Shown here in pieces: positions 39,077 to 50,069 of a stretch of DNA of 64,000 nt. The notes beneath the pieces were generated by a model. That model had not been told where the DNA came from. It was given only the letters and a program-made list of their open reading frames with translations, and ran no database searches. The stretch's first letter is position 1. Each line of letters opens with the position of its first letter. Both the position numbers and the translations under genes were made by a program. This DNA comes from Acetobacter oeni (GTDB taxonomy: Bacteria > Pseudomonadota > Alphaproteobacteria > Acetobacterales > Acetobacteraceae): assembly GCF_011516825.1 (NCBI RefSeq), contig NZ_WOTA01000007.1, forward strand, positions 62,001-126,000, in the 5' to 3' direction.

Positions 39077-40311
39077 GAACGGTCCTCCTGAGGAAGGGAT
39101 GTATCCGTGGACGGAAAAGAAAAAATCGATGCAGTCTGGTCCGCGCCGGCTCCGGCGCGGGCATACGCGCCCGGACCCGCGCCATGCAAGCCACGACCAT
39201 GCACACAGTCCCCGACAAGATCAGCCAGACGCTCCGCCGCGTCCGGCCGCGCCATCTTCGCGGCAGCCTCGGCCGCCGCCACCAGCACGCCGGTATCCGT
39301 AAACAGCATCGACAGCAGCGCGGACAGCGCGTCGGATGTAAAAGACGGCTGCCGGATCAGCCACGCCGCCCCGGCCCCCTGCATCGCCAGAGCGTTCGCC
39401 GTCTGCTCATCGCTCGCCGCGACCGGCAACGGCACGAGAACAGACGGACGCCCCGCCACGCAAAGCTCCGCCACCGATGATCCGCCAGCCCGGCCGATCA
39501 CCAGATGCGCCTCCCGCATCAGCGAGGCCACGTCGGAGAAAAACGGCTCAAGCCGCGCCACAATGCCATACGACTCATAAGCCGTACGCACCCGCTCCAG
39601 ATCCTCGGCCCGGACCTGCTGCGTCACCTGCACCCGTTCACGGATTTCCAGTGGCAGCATGGACAGCGCCTCAGGGACCACATCCGAAAACACCCGCGCC
39701 CCGAGCGATCCGCCCCACACCAGCAGACGGATACTGTCCGCCGGCGGCTCATATCCCTCGCCGACCAGCGCCGCGATGGCCGGACGCACCGGCATCCCCG
39801 TCACCCGCACCAGCGTCCCCGGCGGCAGCCCCGCCACCTGCGAAAAGGAAAGCGCCACCCCGTTCGCAAACCGTACCAGGAAAGCATTCGCCTTGCCGAA
39901 AACCGCATTTCCTTCATGCAGCACAATCGCCGGACGTATCCCGCGCGGTAGCATCCGCGCCCCGAACAGGGGCGGGACCGAAGGATATCCGCCAAACCCC
40001 ACAACTGCCGCCGGCCGGATCTTCGCCATGATCGCCCGTGCCTGCCGCGCCCCGCGCAGCAGCGCCAGACCACCCCTCAGCGCCCGAACCGGCCCGCGTC
40101 CGGCTACACCGGCGCCCGGAAGAACATACTGATCCGCCGTGGCAAACACGCCAGTCGTCCGTTTGCCGGCCCGCGCGTCCGTCATCAGAACCACCTGGTG
40201 CCCGCGCGCCACCAGCGCATCCGCCAGCGCCTCGGCCGGGAAAAAATGCCCGCCCGTGCCACCCGCCGCAATCACGACAGGACCGGCCGTCTTCGTCTTC
40301 ACGCCGCTCAT
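39073..40311 (-). CDS. murG: UDP-GlcNAc--lipid I GlcNAc transferase MurG, 412 aa
   Basis: The peripheral membrane GT28 enzyme that makes lipid II. The N-terminal glycine loop is [35 protein letters not shown] and [15 protein letters not shown] follow; the donor site is [24 protein letters not shown] with [10 protein letters not shown]. The start is ATG 40311, overlapping the ftsW stop in ATGA; a second in-frame start at 40326 is less likely. After the usual C-terminus (RLADLVGD) there is an additional about 45-residue Gly/Ala-rich tail, longer than in E. coli MurG. Confidence 0.96.
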   Translation of the reverse strand: MSGVKTKTAGPVVIAAGGTGGHFFPAEALADALVARGHQVVLMTDARAGKRTTGVFATADQYVLPGAGVAGRGPVRALRGGLALLRGARQARAIMAKIRPAAVVGFGGYPSVPPLFGARMLPRGIRPAIVLHEGNAVFGKANAFLVRFANGVALSFSQVAGLPPGTLVRVTGMPVRPAIAALVGEGYEPPADSIRLLVWGGSLGARVFSDVVPEALSMLPLEIRERVQVTQQVRAEDLERVRTAYESYGIVARLEPFFSDVASLMREAHLVIGRAGGSSVAELCVAGRPSVLVPLPVAASDEQTANALAMQGAGAAWLIRQPSFTSDALSALLSMLFTDTGVLVAAAEAAAKMARPDAAERLADLVGDCVHGRGLHGAGPGAYARAGAGADQTASIFSFPSTDTSLPQEDRS

Positions 40312-41474
40312 GCTGCAGCCTTCCATGTGCCGGCAGCGTCAGGAAGCGACCGGCTCAGACGGCTCTGCCCGACCCGCTGTCGTGTCAGCGCCAGCACCAT
40401 CCCGATGGTCAGAGCTACCGACATCGCCGATGATCCGCCATAGGAAATGAACGGCAGCGTCATCCCCTTGGTCGGAATGAGATGCAGCGTGGACGCCATG
40501 TTCACAAACGCCTGCAACCCGAACCCCGTTACCAGACCGGACGTCGCCAGAACCAGAAACGGATCGTCCTCGCGCAGCAGCCGCAACAGCGCCCGCACGA
40601 CAATCGTCGCAAACACGGCAATGATGAACAGGCAGATCAGCAGACCGTATTCCTCGCCCGCCACCGCAAATACAAAATCCGCATGAGCGTCAGGCAGCAG
40701 ATCCTTCACCCGCCCCTCGCCGGGACCACGCCCCATCAGTCCGCCATTGCCGAACGCCCGCAGCGCCGTGTCGATCTGATAATGATCACCCACATTCGGA
40801 TGCAGAAACCGCTCCACCCGCGAATGCACATGCGGAAACAGGAAATAGGCCGCAACCCCGGCTGCCACCATCAGTCCCGCGCAGCCCGCCACCAGGACCA
40901 GATTCAGCCCGTCCACAAAGAGCTGAGACATGAAAACCGTCGTCACAACCGTCAGCATCCCGATATCCGGCTGCGATTTCAGCAGCACCAGAATGACGCC
41001 GAAACAGCCGATCGCCAGCAGCATCCCCGGAAAATACTTCCGCACGCGCCGTTGCGAAAGCAGCCACGCCGTCAGCACCGCAAAACACGGCTTGAGAAAC
41101 TCCGAAGGCTGCACCGACATCATCGGCAGCGCGATCCAGCGCCGCGCCCCCTTGATCTCAATGCCATGCACCAGCGTCAGCGCTGTCGCCGCGATTGCTA
41201 CCGCGCTGCCAATAAACCCCAGCCGCACAACCCCTTTGCGCGACAGCATCGACACCCCGATCACAATCCCGCCGGCCAGCGCCAGAAACGCCACCTGCTT
41301 GAAAATGAACATGTTGCGGGACGCGCCGATACGCACGGCCACCGAAGGACTGGCCGCCAGCATCAGAATGTAGCCAAACCCGATCAGAACCCCGACACAC
41401 GCCAGCGTCACATGGTCAACGCTGCGCCACCAGCGTCCGAACCGCGAATTGTCGATGCGCGAAAGTGTGGCCAT
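40308..41474 (-). CDS. ftsW: septal peptidoglycan polymerase FtsW (SEDS family), 388 aa
   Basis: A polytopic membrane glycosyltransferase that works with FtsI. About 10 hydrophobic segments are seen. SEDS signatures: KGARRWIALPMMSVQPSEFLKPCFAV, NVGDHYQIDTALRAFGNGGLMGRGPGEGRVKDLLPDAHADFVFAVAGEEYGL with the catalytic Asp region, and PTKGMTLPFISYGGSSAMSVAL near the C-terminus. It is FtsW rather than RodA by its place between murD and murG. The ATG overlaps the murD stop in TAATG and the stop overlaps murG in ATGA. Confidence 0.97.
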   Translation of the reverse strand: MATLSRIDNSRFGRWWRSVDHVTLACVGVLIGFGYILMLAASPSVAVRIGASRNMFIFKQVAFLALAGGIVIGVSMLSRKGVVRLGFIGSAVAIAATALTLVHGIEIKGARRWIALPMMSVQPSEFLKPCFAVLTAWLLSQRRVRKYFPGMLLAIGCFGVILVLLKSQPDIGMLTVVTTVFMSQLFVDGLNLVLVAGCAGLMVAAGVAAYFLFPHVHSRVERFLHPNVGDHYQIDTALRAFGNGGLMGRGPGEGRVKDLLPDAHADFVFAVAGEEYGLLICLFIIAVFATIVVRALLRLLREDDPFLVLATSGLVTGFGLQAFVNMASTLHLIPTKGMTLPFISYGGSSAMSVALTIGMVLALTRQRVGQSRLSRSLPDAAGTWKAAA

Positions 41475-42886
41475 TATTCCGCCCGCTCCGATCCCTTCTG
41501 TGCCGCGTCCTGCAGCAACTCACCCGCCAGCGCCGCAAAACGCCGGCCTCGTGCTTCAAATCCCGAAAACTGGTCAAAACTCGCGCAGGCGGGAGACAGC
41601 AGAACCACCTCCGCGCCCCGTGCCCGCGCCGCCCGCCAGGCTTCGGGCACCGCATGTTCCAGATCCCCGGCCATGCTGTGACGAACCCCGTGCGCCGCCA
41701 GCGTCTCCGCCAGCAGGGGCGCGTCCCGCCCGATCAGAAATGCCTCCGTAATGCGTGGGAAATATGGCACGAGATCGTCAATCCCGCCCGCCTTCGCGAT
41801 CCCGCCGGCAATCCACACAATCCGTTCGTAACACCCGAGCGCGCGGGAGGCCGCGTCCGCGTTCGTCGCCTTGCTGTCGTCAACAAACGCAATACCGTCC
41901 AGCTCCGCCACCAGCTTCTGCCGGTGCGCCAGCCCGTCAAACGACCCGATCCCGTCCGCAAGCACATCCCGCACTATGCCGAGTTTCAGCGCCATCGCCA
42001 GTGCCACACAGGCATTCTCGGCATTATGCGCGCCCGGCAGCGCCGCTCCCGGCCGTGCCACAACACCCACCCGATCGACAATCGCACCGCCCAGCGGATG
42101 GAAATCCGCCGTCTCATCCACGCCGGAAACCGTCTCAACCGGCACGCCCCGTGCCCTGACGGACGCCGCAATCTCCAGGCACCAGACATCCCCGTTGCCG
42201 ATCACCGCCAGATCACCCGGCCCCATCCGGTCGAAAATCCGCGTCTTCGCCGCCGCGTAACCCGCCATGTCGCCATGCCGGTCGAGATGATCCGGCGTCA
42301 GATTCAGCAGACACGCCACATCGAAATGCAGCGCGGAAAGCCGCTCCAGCATATAGGACGACATCTCCAGCACATACACGCCATCGTCCGGCAGCAGTGG
42401 CAGCGACAGCGAAGCCGGCCCCAGATTGCCACCCTCCGCCACTTCAACCCCGCCGCACCGCAGCAGATGCGCCAGCAGCGCCGTCGTGGTGGATTTCCCG
42501 TTCGTCCCGGTAATCCCCGCGAACCGCGCCTTCGATCCCGCTTTCCGAACCGCCCGGAACAGCAGATCCGCGTCCGAAAGGATCGGAACGCCCGCCTCCC
42601 GCGCCATCACCGCAACCGGATGCGCCACCGGCAGCACATGCGGAATCCCCGGCGACATCACCAGCGCATCCACACCCGCCAGAGTCAGAACCGGCGCCAC
42701 CGTCAGTGATCCCGAAACCTCGCCCGCCTCAGCCAGCAAAGCCGCCCGCGCCGCTTCACCGTCGTCCCATGCCTGAACATCCGCGCCCATTGCCGCCAGC
42801 GCCCTGGCCGCCGGTGTCCCGTTCCGTCCCAGTCCAAGCACCACAAAGCGTTGAGCGGAAAACAGATCAGGCGCGAATGTCAGCAT
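41474..42886 (-). CDS. murD: UDP-N-acetylmuramoylalanine--D-glutamate ligase, 470 aa
   Basis: It adds D-Glu to UDP-MurNAc-L-Ala. The N-terminal domain has [32 protein letters not shown] and the P-loop [21 protein letters not shown] (about 135-155); central motifs are [11 protein letters not shown] and [14 protein letters not shown]; the C-terminal domain has [17 protein letters not shown] and [19 protein letters not shown]. The length is typical. A 13-nt gap separates it from mraY upstream, and it overlaps ftsW by 1 nt. Confidence 0.97.
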   Translation of the reverse strand: MLTFAPDLFSAQRFVVLGLGRNGTPAARALAAMGADVQAWDDGEAARAALLAEAGEVSGSLTVAPVLTLAGVDALVMSPGIPHVLPVAHPVAVMAREAGVPILSDADLLFRAVRKAGSKARFAGITGTNGKSTTTALLAHLLRCGGVEVAEGGNLGPASLSLPLLPDDGVYVLEMSSYMLERLSALHFDVACLLNLTPDHLDRHGDMAGYAAAKTRIFDRMGPGDLAVIGNGDVWCLEIAASVRARGVPVETVSGVDETADFHPLGGAIVDRVGVVARPGAALPGAHNAENACVALAMALKLGIVRDVLADGIGSFDGLAHRQKLVAELDGIAFVDDSKATNADAASRALGCYERIVWIAGGIAKAGGIDDLVPYFPRITEAFLIGRDAPLLAETLAAHGVRHSMAGDLEHAVPEAWRAARARGAEVVLLSPACASFDQFSGFEARGRRFAALAGELLQDAAQKGSERAE

Positions 42887-42899
42887 GAGCGCATCCCCT

Positions 42900-43991
42900 T
42901 CACCGCAGCTTCAGCGTCGCCAGGCCAAACAACCCGAGCACAACCGAAACAATCCAGAACCGAATGACAATCTTCGGTTCCTGCCAGCCCTTTTTCTCAA
43001 AGTGATGGTGCAGCGGCGCCATCAGAAAAACCCGCTTCTTCGTCCGCTTGTACCAGAACACCTGGATGACGACGGACAGGGTTTCCACCACGAACAGACC
43101 GCCGACAATACACAGCACCAGCTCATGCTTGACCGCCACCGCCACCGCGCCCAGAGCCCCGCCCAGCGACAGCGAGCCCGTATCGCCCATGAACACCGCC
43201 GCCGGAGGCGCGTTGAACCACAGGAAGCCCAGCCCGGCCCCGACCAGCGCCGCGCAGAACACCGCCAGTTCGCCCGTGCCCGGCACGGCATGAAGCTGAA
43301 GATAATCCGCAAACACATGGTTGCCGACCAGATAGGAAATGAGCGCGAACACAAAAGCCGCGATCACAACAGGAACCGTCGCCAGACCGTCCAGCCCGTC
43401 GGTGAAATTCACCGCGTTCCCGAACCCCGCGATCGTAATCATCGCAAAAATCGGAAACGCAAACCCCAGCGGAATCAGAAGATCTTTCACAAAAGGGAAG
43501 GCCAGATGATTCGCCAGCTCCGGCGGCATCATGTGCTGCATCCACCAGCCCGCAATCAGCGATGTCCCGAATTCCGCCGTTAAACGCGCCGTCTTCGAAA
43601 CCCCGTCCGTGTTCCGCCGCGACAGCTTAAGATAATCGTCCGCAAACCCGACTGCGCCGAACGCCCCCGTCACAAACAGAACCGCCCAGACAAAGCCGTT
43701 CTGCAGATCCGCCCAGAGCAGCGTCGAGGTAAACAGCGCGATCAGGATCAGAATGCCGCCCATCGTCGGCGTCCCGGCCTTCTCCAGAATGTGCCGTTCC
43801 GGCCCGAGCGCCCGGATCGGCTGCCCCTCCCGCTGAATGCGCTTCAGTTCCCGGATCACCGGATTGCCCAGCACCAGCGCAATCACCAGCGCCGTCAGAC
43901 AGGCCGCACCCGCCCGGAACGTGATGTAACGGAACAGATTGAAGAAATTGACATGCCCGTGAACGTGATGCGCGACAAGCGAATACAGCAT
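42900..43991 (-). CDS. mraY: phospho-N-acetylmuramoyl-pentapeptide transferase, 363 aa
   Basis: It transfers phospho-MurNAc-pentapeptide to undecaprenyl phosphate to form lipid I, in the inner membrane. About 10 transmembrane segments are seen. Signatures: [30 protein letters not shown] (Asp pair binding Mg2+), [15 protein letters not shown] and [15 protein letters not shown]. Start ATG 43991 ([12 protein letters not shown]) overlaps the murF stop in TGATG; the longer upstream frame lies within murF and is excluded. Confidence 0.97.
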   Translation of the reverse strand: MLYSLVAHHVHGHVNFFNLFRYITFRAGAACLTALVIALVLGNPVIRELKRIQREGQPIRALGPERHILEKAGTPTMGGILILIALFTSTLLWADLQNGFVWAVLFVTGAFGAVGFADDYLKLSRRNTDGVSKTARLTAEFGTSLIAGWWMQHMMPPELANHLAFPFVKDLLIPLGFAFPIFAMITIAGFGNAVNFTDGLDGLATVPVVIAAFVFALISYLVGNHVFADYLQLHAVPGTGELAVFCAALVGAGLGFLWFNAPPAAVFMGDTGSLSLGGALGAVAVAVKHELVLCIVGGLFVVETLSVVIQVFWYKRTKKRVFLMAPLHHHFEKKGWQEPKIVIRFWIVSVVLGLFGLATLKLR

Positions 43992-45448
43992 CAGGCGTTC
44001 TCCGCCTTCAGCGCATCGACAACCAGTTTCATACGGCTCCCCAGACTCCCCTTGACCAGCACCACATCCCCCCTCGCAATGCTCCGGCACACCAGCGGCG
44101 CAAGGGCCGCCGAATCCGCCGTCCATGCGCCCCGAAGGGAAGAGGGCAGGGCATCGAACAGTTCTTTCATGTGCGGACCACAGCAGAACACCAGATCCGC
44201 CGTGTCCGAGACCGGCCCGACAAGCGACAGATGCTCATCGCTGGCAAACTCACCAAGTTCGCGAATATCCCCCAGCACCGCGATCCGCCGCCGCGCCGGC
44301 ATCAGCTTCAGAACCCCCAGCGCCGCCCGGATCGCGAGCACCGAGGCGTTGTAACTCTCATCCAGCAGCAGCGCCCGCCCCCGACAGACCGGCACAGCCG
44401 CCCCGCGACCGGCCCCCGGAACAAACCCCGAAAGCGCCTCTGCCGCCCTTGAAAGACCGGTCGCCAGATCAGATGCCACACCCGATTCGGTCACAGCAGA
44501 CCCTGTCCCCAAAGCACCCGCAACCCCCAGCGCCAGGGCCGCGTTCCGTGCCAGGTGCTCGCCCGGCGCCCGGATCGTCACCGGCACCGCAAATCCCGCC
44601 ACATGCGCCACAAACCGGCTGCCCTCGCCCGACAGTTCCAGATCCGTCAGCCGCACCTCGCTGCCCGGCGTAAACCCGGAATGCCACAACGTCACATCCG
44701 CCCGCCGCGCCGCATCCGCGAACACCAGCTGCCCGGTCGCATCGTCCGGAACAATCGCCACCGATCCCGGCGCCAGCGCCCCGATCAGCGAGGCCTTCTC
44801 CCGCGCAATGGCCTCGCGCGATCCCATATGCCCCAGATGCGCCGAGCCGATCGTCGTAATCACCCCCACATCCGGCAGCACCAGTTCCGCCAGCGGCGCA
44901 ATCTCGCCCGGATGATTCATCCCGATCTCGCTGATGCAGAACGCCGCCCCGCGCGGCAGCCGCGCCAGAGTCAGCGGCACGCCCCAGTGATTGTTGTAGG
45001 ACGCCACCGACGCATGCGTCTCGCCCAGTGCGCCCAGCGCCACGCGCAGCATCTCTTTCGTCGTGGTCTTGCCGACACTGCCCGTCACCGCCACCACACG
45101 TCCGCCAAACCGCGCCCGCGCCGCCCGCCCGAGATCCCACAGCCCGTGCAATGTGTCCGCCACATACAGCAGCCGCGCATCGTCGCCCGATTCAGGCTCG
45201 CGATGAACCAGCACCGCCGCCGCGCCACTGTCGAGCGCCGCCGCAACATGGCCATGCCCGTCCGAATGTTCGCCGGCCAGCGCAACGAACAGATCGCCCG
45301 GCTGCAACGTCCGCGTGTCGATCGACACCCCCGTCACAACAATCCCGACTCCGTGCGAGGAAGCCCCGAAATGCCCCCCCGCAGCCTCGGCCAGCTCAGG
45401 CCCGGTCCAGAGCGCATCCGTCGGGAAGGCGGTCACCGGCGCCGTCAT
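43991..45448 (-). CDS. murF: UDP-MurNAc-tripeptide--D-alanyl-D-alanine ligase, 485 aa
   Basis: It adds the D-Ala-D-Ala dipeptide made by Ddl. The N-terminal domain contains [26 protein letters not shown], the P-loop is [19 protein letters not shown] (about 114-132), then [33 protein letters not shown] (carbamylated-Lys equivalent region) and [17 protein letters not shown]. The length is normal. The ATG overlaps the murE stop by 4 nt; its stop overlaps mraY by 1 nt. Confidence 0.97.
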   Translation of the reverse strand: MTAPVTAFPTDALWTGPELAEAAGGHFGASSHGVGIVVTGVSIDTRTLQPGDLFVALAGEHSDGHGHVAAALDSGAAAVLVHREPESGDDARLLYVADTLHGLWDLGRAARARFGGRVVAVTGSVGKTTTKEMLRVALGALGETHASVASYNNHWGVPLTLARLPRGAAFCISEIGMNHPGEIAPLAELVLPDVGVITTIGSAHLGHMGSREAIAREKASLIGALAPGSVAIVPDDATGQLVFADAARRADVTLWHSGFTPGSEVRLTDLELSGEGSRFVAHVAGFAVPVTIRAPGEHLARNAALALGVAGALGTGSAVTESGVASDLATGLSRAAEALSGFVPGAGRGAAVPVCRGRALLLDESYNASVLAIRAALGVLKLMPARRRIAVLGDIRELGEFASDEHLSLVGPVSDTADLVFCCGPHMKELFDALPSSLRGAWTADSAALAPLVCRSIARGDVVLVKGSLGSRMKLVVDALKAENA

Positions 45449-46905
45449 CGGGACGCCACCAGGCTCTGCACCACACCGACATCGTCAAACGGATGCACAA
45501 CCCCCGCGACGGTCTGCCCCTGCTCGTGGCCCTTGCCCGCCACCAGCAGAACATCGCCCGCTTCCAGCATCTCCAGTCCCGCCGCAATCGCCGCGCGCCG
45601 GTCGCCAATCTCAGTCGCGTCCGGCGCCCCTTCCAGAACATCCTTCCGGATCGCCGCCGCATCCTCATTTCGCGGGTTGTCGTCAGTCACAATCACCACA
45701 TCCGCCCGCAGCGCCGCCTCGTGCGCCATCAGCGGCCGCTTGCCCCGGTCCCGGTCCCCGCCCGCGCCGAACACGACAATCAGCCGGCCCTTCGCATGCG
45801 GCCGCAGACTGTCCAGCACCCGTGCCAGCGCGTCCGGCGTATGAGCGTAATCGACATAAACCGCGGCACCGGAGGGCAGCAGCGCTGCCCGCTCCATCCG
45901 TCCGCGCACACCACGCAGGTGCGGCAACCGCGCCATCACCTCGTCAATCCCGTCACAATCCACCGTGGCCAGCGCCGCCGCCAGCATCACATTGTCCGCC
46001 TGAAACCGGCCGGGCAGGGCGATCGTCACATCGAACGGCTTCCCCCAGGCCTCCAGCATCAGTTGCTGACCCTCGGGCAGAAATTTCTGCGCCACCAGCC
46101 GGATCGCATCGCCTTTCTCGCCAACCAGCCGCAGTTCCAGGTTCCGCTCCCGCGCCACCGCGCTCAGCATCTCCAGCGTGTCGCGATCCATGTCCGCGTT
46201 CGCCGCCGCAACGCCGCCTTCCGGAAGCAGCGTGTCGAACAGCCGCATTTTCGCCAGACGATACGTCTCGATATCGCCATGATAATCGAGATGATCCCGC
46301 GTCAGATTGGTGAAACCCGCCGCCGTGATCCGCACCCCGTCCAGCCGCCGCTGATCCAGTCCGTGCGAGGATGCCTCCAGCGCCACATCCGTCACACCCG
46401 CCTCGCGCAGCGCCGCCAGCCCGCGCGCCAGCGTCACCGGATCGGGTGTCGTCAGCGCCGGAATCTCAAACGGCAGATCCACAGGCGCGATCAGCCCCAG
46501 CGTACCGAAACTCGCCGCCGCCCGGCCCGTCCCTGCCTGGATCTGACGCAGAAAATCCACCGTGCTCGTCTTGCCGTTCGTGCCCGTCACCGCCACGATC
46601 CGTTCCGGCTGCGGACCGGCGAGCGCCGCCGCCATCAGCGCCAGCACCCGGCGCGGCTCCGCCACTTCGATCTGCGGCACATCATCAAACGGTTTCGTCC
46701 CTTCCGGAACCAGCAGAGCTTCCGCGCCCGCTTTCACCGCCACCGGGATAAACGCGCGGCCGTCCTGCTTCGCCCCTGGCACCGCCACGAACAGCATCCC
46801 CGGGCTCACAGCGCGACTGTCCGCCGTCACTCCGGAAATATCCGGATCGCGAAGTTCCGCGGCGAGCGACAGACCACAGGCGGAAAGAAGGACGGACAGT
46901 TTCAT
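45445..46905 (-). CDS. murE: UDP-MurNAc-L-Ala-D-Glu--meso-DAP ligase, 486 aa
   Basis: It adds meso-diaminopimelate. The P-loop is VAVTGTNGKTSTVDFLRQI, with TTPDPVTLARGLAAL, EASSHGLDQRRLDGV and LTRDHLDYHGDIETY following. The C-terminal TDDNPRNEDAAAIRKDVLEG carries the DNPR motif that selects meso-DAP, so the cell wall is the usual Gram-negative type. The start is ATG 46905 (MKLSVLLSACG), 4 nt after the ftsI stop; an Arg-rich upstream open frame of about 120 codons is the ftsI shadow and not coding. Confidence 0.97.
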   Translation of the reverse strand: MKLSVLLSACGLSLAAELRDPDISGVTADSRAVSPGMLFVAVPGAKQDGRAFIPVAVKAGAEALLVPEGTKPFDDVPQIEVAEPRRVLALMAAALAGPQPERIVAVTGTNGKTSTVDFLRQIQAGTGRAAASFGTLGLIAPVDLPFEIPALTTPDPVTLARGLAALREAGVTDVALEASSHGLDQRRLDGVRITAAGFTNLTRDHLDYHGDIETYRLAKMRLFDTLLPEGGVAAANADMDRDTLEMLSAVARERNLELRLVGEKGDAIRLVAQKFLPEGQQLMLEAWGKPFDVTIALPGRFQADNVMLAAALATVDCDGIDEVMARLPHLRGVRGRMERAALLPSGAAVYVDYAHTPDALARVLDSLRPHAKGRLIVVFGAGGDRDRGKRPLMAHEAALRADVVIVTDDNPRNEDAAAIRKDVLEGAPDATEIGDRRAAIAAGLEMLEAGDVLLVAGKGHEQGQTVAGVVHPFDDVGVVQSLVASR

Positions 46906-46909
46906 CGCT

Positions 46910-48994
46910 TCAGCCCCGCCGCACAGTGTTAGCCGGCCGCACCGTCTGCTCCGCCGAAGCCGGCACCACAGCCCCGCGTGCGCTCTCCCGGGCTTCTTCC
47001 GCCGCCCGCTTCTTCTGCGCCTTCTCTTCTTCCGCCGCCGCGCGCGGATCACCCGGATCGTTCCCCGGCCCAAGCGCCCGCATCCCGCGCGGAACCGCCG
47101 GACGCAGCGGGATCGCCATCTGCGCGTCGATCTGCGCCGCGTGTTCCGTGTCGGGGAAAATCTGGAGCATCGGCCCGACACGGGTGATGATCTTCGAAAC
47201 CGTCGGCGCCGCGTTCCACGCCGCCGTCGTCCAGCCATGCGTCGCCGGCGTCGCCTGCGGACTGTCAAGCATCACATACACCGAGTAACGCGGGTTGTTC
47301 ATCGGAAAGATGCCGGTAAACGCAGCAATGTTCACATGCTTCAGATACCCGCCATGCGGGCCGATCTTCTCCGCCGTGCCGGTCTTGCCGCCCACGAAAT
47401 ACCCCGGCGATTCCGCCGTCTTGCCCGTGCCCAGCGTCACGTCCAGCCGGAGAATGCGCCGCAGCAGCGCCGAAGTCTCCGGCGAAAGAACCTGCGTCCC
47501 TTCCGGCGTCACAACCCGGGGCGCTTCCCCCGTGCCGTCACCCGTGTCCCTGCCATCGGAAACCCGCACCACGGAAGCCGGCCCCTCGTTCTGCGCCGTA
47601 TCCGCCGCCGTCGAAGCCTCATCCGAAGGATCGTCACGGTCCAGCAATGTCGGCTTCACCAGAACGCCGCCATTCACCGTCGCCGCCGTACCGCGCACGA
47701 TCGCCAGCGGCGGCTCGGCCACACCATGCCCGAACCCGACCGTCATGACCGTGGAAATGCCCCAGTTGCGCTGCGCCGGCACGATAGGCCGTCCCGCTTC
47801 CGGTAACTCCACCGGCACAGGCGCGAAAAAGCCCATATTGCGCAGCCAGTCACGCTGGCGAACCGCACCCACATCCAGCGCAATATGCGCCGCCGCCGGG
47901 TTGGACGAATACGCCATCACTTCCGTCAGAGTCAGCCAGGGCGTGAAATGATCGGACTTCATGTCCGCGATGTGAAAGCGCCCCACCCGGATCGGAATGG
48001 AGGAAAACCGGTCCCACGGATGCGCCACGCCAAGCTGCAAAGCCATCGCCGCCGTCTGCAGCTTGAACGTCGAACCCGGCTCATACATGCCCGTCACCGC
48101 CCGGTTGAACCGCGCGTCCGGCGAGGCATGAGCAAAATCGTTCGCGTCATAGTCAGGCAGACTGACCATCGCCACCAGTTCGCCCGTCCGCACATCCATC
48201 ACGATCGCGCACGCGCCGATCGCTTTGAACTCGTCCTTCGCCTTCGCCAGTTCCTCGCGCACAACCGACTGCACCCGCACATCGAGCGAGAGTTTCAGCG
48301 GCATCTTGTCGCTGTTCAGACGCTTGTCGAAAAACCGCTCAACGCCGGCAATGCCGTGATCGTCAATGTCCACGCCACCCATGATCTGAGACGCCACGAT
48401 CCCGAGCGGATAATGCCGCCGCTCACCCGCCTCGAAATAAATCCCCGGTATACCGAAATTATTGATCGCCAGTTCCTGCTGCAACGTGATGTTGCGCGCC
48501 AGATAAACGAACTGCTTCTGCGTCGAGAGACGCCGCACCGTCTCCGCCTCGTCAAGCTGCGGCAACACCGATTTCAACTTCTTCGTGACATCCCCGGGAT
48601 CAATCAGCTCACGCGGATTGGCATAAACCTGCGCCACCGGCAGCGACACCGCCAGCGCCTGCCCGTTCCGGTCCACAATCATCGCCCGGTGAACCTGCGG
48701 CAGATTCAGCGCGCCCGCCAGCGATCCCTTCGGATCGATCTTCGGAATGTCGGGAACCTGCGGCGCAATCTGCCGCTGCTCCGGCGCCATCGGAGAAATC
48801 ACCGTCGCAAAGGTCAGCTTCAGCGCAACCGCCCCGAACAGAGCGCCAAAGCCCGCCGCCACCGCCAGAAGCCGGACATGCATACGCTCAAGATGCGCCC
48901 GCTCGCGCATCTCATTTCCGGTCACATGAACATCACGGGGTAAATGCCCCCCGGTCAGGTCCTGCAGGTCAGGTGGCGGCGTCTGACGAGGCAT
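46910..48994 (-). CDS. ftsI: septal peptidoglycan transpeptidase FtsI (PBP3), 694 aa
   Basis: A class B penicillin-binding protein. After a about 40-residue cytoplasmic tail comes one membrane anchor (about 40-62, VRLLAVAAGFGALFGAVALKL), a pedestal domain (RNGQALAVSLPVAQVYANPREL) and the transpeptidase: active Ser in EPGSTFKLQTA (SxxK), SSN in MAYSSNPAAAHIAL and KTG in VGGKTGTAEKIG. A Pro/Thr/Asp-rich insertion sits between the SxN and KTG motifs (region near ASTAADTAQNEGPASVV), and the C-terminal about 70 residues form a charged Ala/Arg/Glu tail. Both are larger than in E. coli PBP3. murE follows after 4 nt. Confidence 0.96.
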   Translation of the reverse strand: MPRQTPPPDLQDLTGGHLPRDVHVTGNEMRERAHLERMHVRLLAVAAGFGALFGAVALKLTFATVISPMAPEQRQIAPQVPDIPKIDPKGSLAGALNLPQVHRAMIVDRNGQALAVSLPVAQVYANPRELIDPGDVTKKLKSVLPQLDEAETVRRLSTQKQFVYLARNITLQQELAINNFGIPGIYFEAGERRHYPLGIVASQIMGGVDIDDHGIAGVERFFDKRLNSDKMPLKLSLDVRVQSVVREELAKAKDEFKAIGACAIVMDVRTGELVAMVSLPDYDANDFAHASPDARFNRAVTGMYEPGSTFKLQTAAMALQLGVAHPWDRFSSIPIRVGRFHIADMKSDHFTPWLTLTEVMAYSSNPAAAHIALDVGAVRQRDWLRNMGFFAPVPVELPEAGRPIVPAQRNWGISTVMTVGFGHGVAEPPLAIVRGTAATVNGGVLVKPTLLDRDDPSDEASTAADTAQNEGPASVVRVSDGRDTGDGTGEAPRVVTPEGTQVLSPETSALLRRILRLDVTLGTGKTAESPGYFVGGKTGTAEKIGPHGGYLKHVNIAAFTGIFPMNNPRYSVYVMLDSPQATPATHGWTTAAWNAAPTVSKIITRVGPMLQIFPDTEHAAQIDAQMAIPLRPAVPRGMRALGPGNDPGDPRAAAEEEKAQKKRAAEEARESARGAVVPASAEQTVRPANTVRRG

Positions 48995-49154
48995 AAAGGG
49001 TGGCGTCTCCTCGAAAGTTCGGGATCGTCACCCGAGGATTGATCCCGTCCGGAATAGCCGGGGGCAGGACATGAAAATCAGAGAAAGCCGCGCCGGCCGG
49101 GCCGGTCCGGCACATAAAAACAGAAAACACGCACGCCGTAGCAGAGACGCAGTG
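48995..49154. other. 160-nt ftsL-ftsI gap, the longest break inside the dcw chain
   Basis: All other neighbours from mraZ to ftsA overlap or are within 13 nt. This gap could hold an internal promoter or simply a spacer; no convincing -35/-10 pair or terminator was recognised. Confidence 0.35.
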
Positions 49155-50069
49155 TCAGTTCGAGACCGGCATCGGAGGCGGCAGCCCGCCACCCAGCGAA
49201 GACCGCCCGAGCAGCGACCCGTTATAAGACGCCCGCGCCTCCACATAGCGCGGCGACGCCACCGTCGTCGGATGCCATGCCGCCACCGTCACCGGAGACG
49301 AAGCGCGAGGTGCCGTCCGCTGATACGCGGCAACCCGTGTCACGCCCGCATGCAGGGCAGGGCGCTCGCTGTCGGACACCGTCACGCCATGATGAACCGG
49401 CGTGGCATCCGCCACCATCGTCCGCGCCGCCGCATGATGCTCAGCCACCGCCGGTTTTTCACCCAGCGCCGTTTCCAGATCATCCGTGTCCGCAGCACGC
49501 CGCGCCGGCTTAACCAGCTCATGCCGCACCGGCGCCGGGGCGGAAGCCAGAGCCACAGCAACCGGATGCCGGTCAGCCAGGCGGGGCTTCGGCGCGTCCA
49601 CCGTATTTCCCGCGACCAGAACAGAAGGTTTCCTCTCGGCCACCACCGGCGCCGTCTCGGCGCGCGGCGCCTCATGAGCCACGGATGCAACCTTCTCCGG
49701 CTCAGCCGGGAACGCCTTCACATCAGCGGCAGCCAGTGTCGCCCGGATCGCCTCACGCGGGTTCGGTGTGTGAATCGTCCCCGGCGCGGGCAGATGCTGT
49801 CCCAGATCCGCCATCCTGACGAACTGCTTCGGCGCCATCGGCTGAATCTGCGGATCGAACCGCGCTACCAGATGCGACAGCCGGTCCGGCTGATTCAGCA
49901 GCGCCCACTGCGTCTGCAACATGGCCGTCTGCTGACGAATATGCTGCGTGTCCGTAACAATTCCCGAAATCTGCTTATCGAGCATCGTCGTCTGATGCTT
50001 CGCCGTATAGAGATACATCCCGGAAGAACCGGCCAGCACTGCGCAGCCAAGAGTGACATATCTGAACAT
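49155..50069 (-). CDS. ftsL: FtsL-like divisome protein with a long C-terminal extension, 304 aa
   Basis: Position between rsmH and ftsI and architecture identify it as FtsL: a very short cytoplasmic start, one membrane helix ([21 protein letters not shown]), then a heptad-like coiled coil (about 24-65, HQTTMLDKQISGIVTDTQHI... RQQTAMLQTQWALLN) ending in the FtsL-type QPDRLSHLVARFDPQIQPM. Typical FtsL proteins have about 90-120 residues. Here about 190 more residues follow, rich in Ala, Pro, Val and Arg, low in complexity and periplasmic. Sequence conservation of FtsL is low, so the call rests partly on context. It overlaps rsmH by 1 nt (TGATG). Confidence 0.82.
   Translation of the reverse strand: MFRYVTLGCAVLAGSSGMYLYTAKHQTTMLDKQISGIVTDTQHIRQQTAMLQTQWALLNQPDRLSHLVARFDPQIQPMAPKQFVRMADLGQHLPAPGTIHTPNPREAIRATLAAADVKAFPAEPEKVASVAHEAPRAETAPVVAERKPSVLVAGNTVDAPKPRLADRHPVAVALASAPAPVRHELVKPARRAADTDDLETALGEKPAVAEHHAAARTMVADATPVHHGVTVSDSERPALHAGVTRVAAYQRTAPRASSPVTVAAWHPTTVASPRYVEARASYNGSLLGRSSLGGGLPPPMPVSN

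Noticed and set aside
45028-46932. 634-codon open frame antisense to murE and murF
   Set aside because: Same low-complexity Arg/Pro/His composition; it is the shadow of two well-identified Mur ligases.
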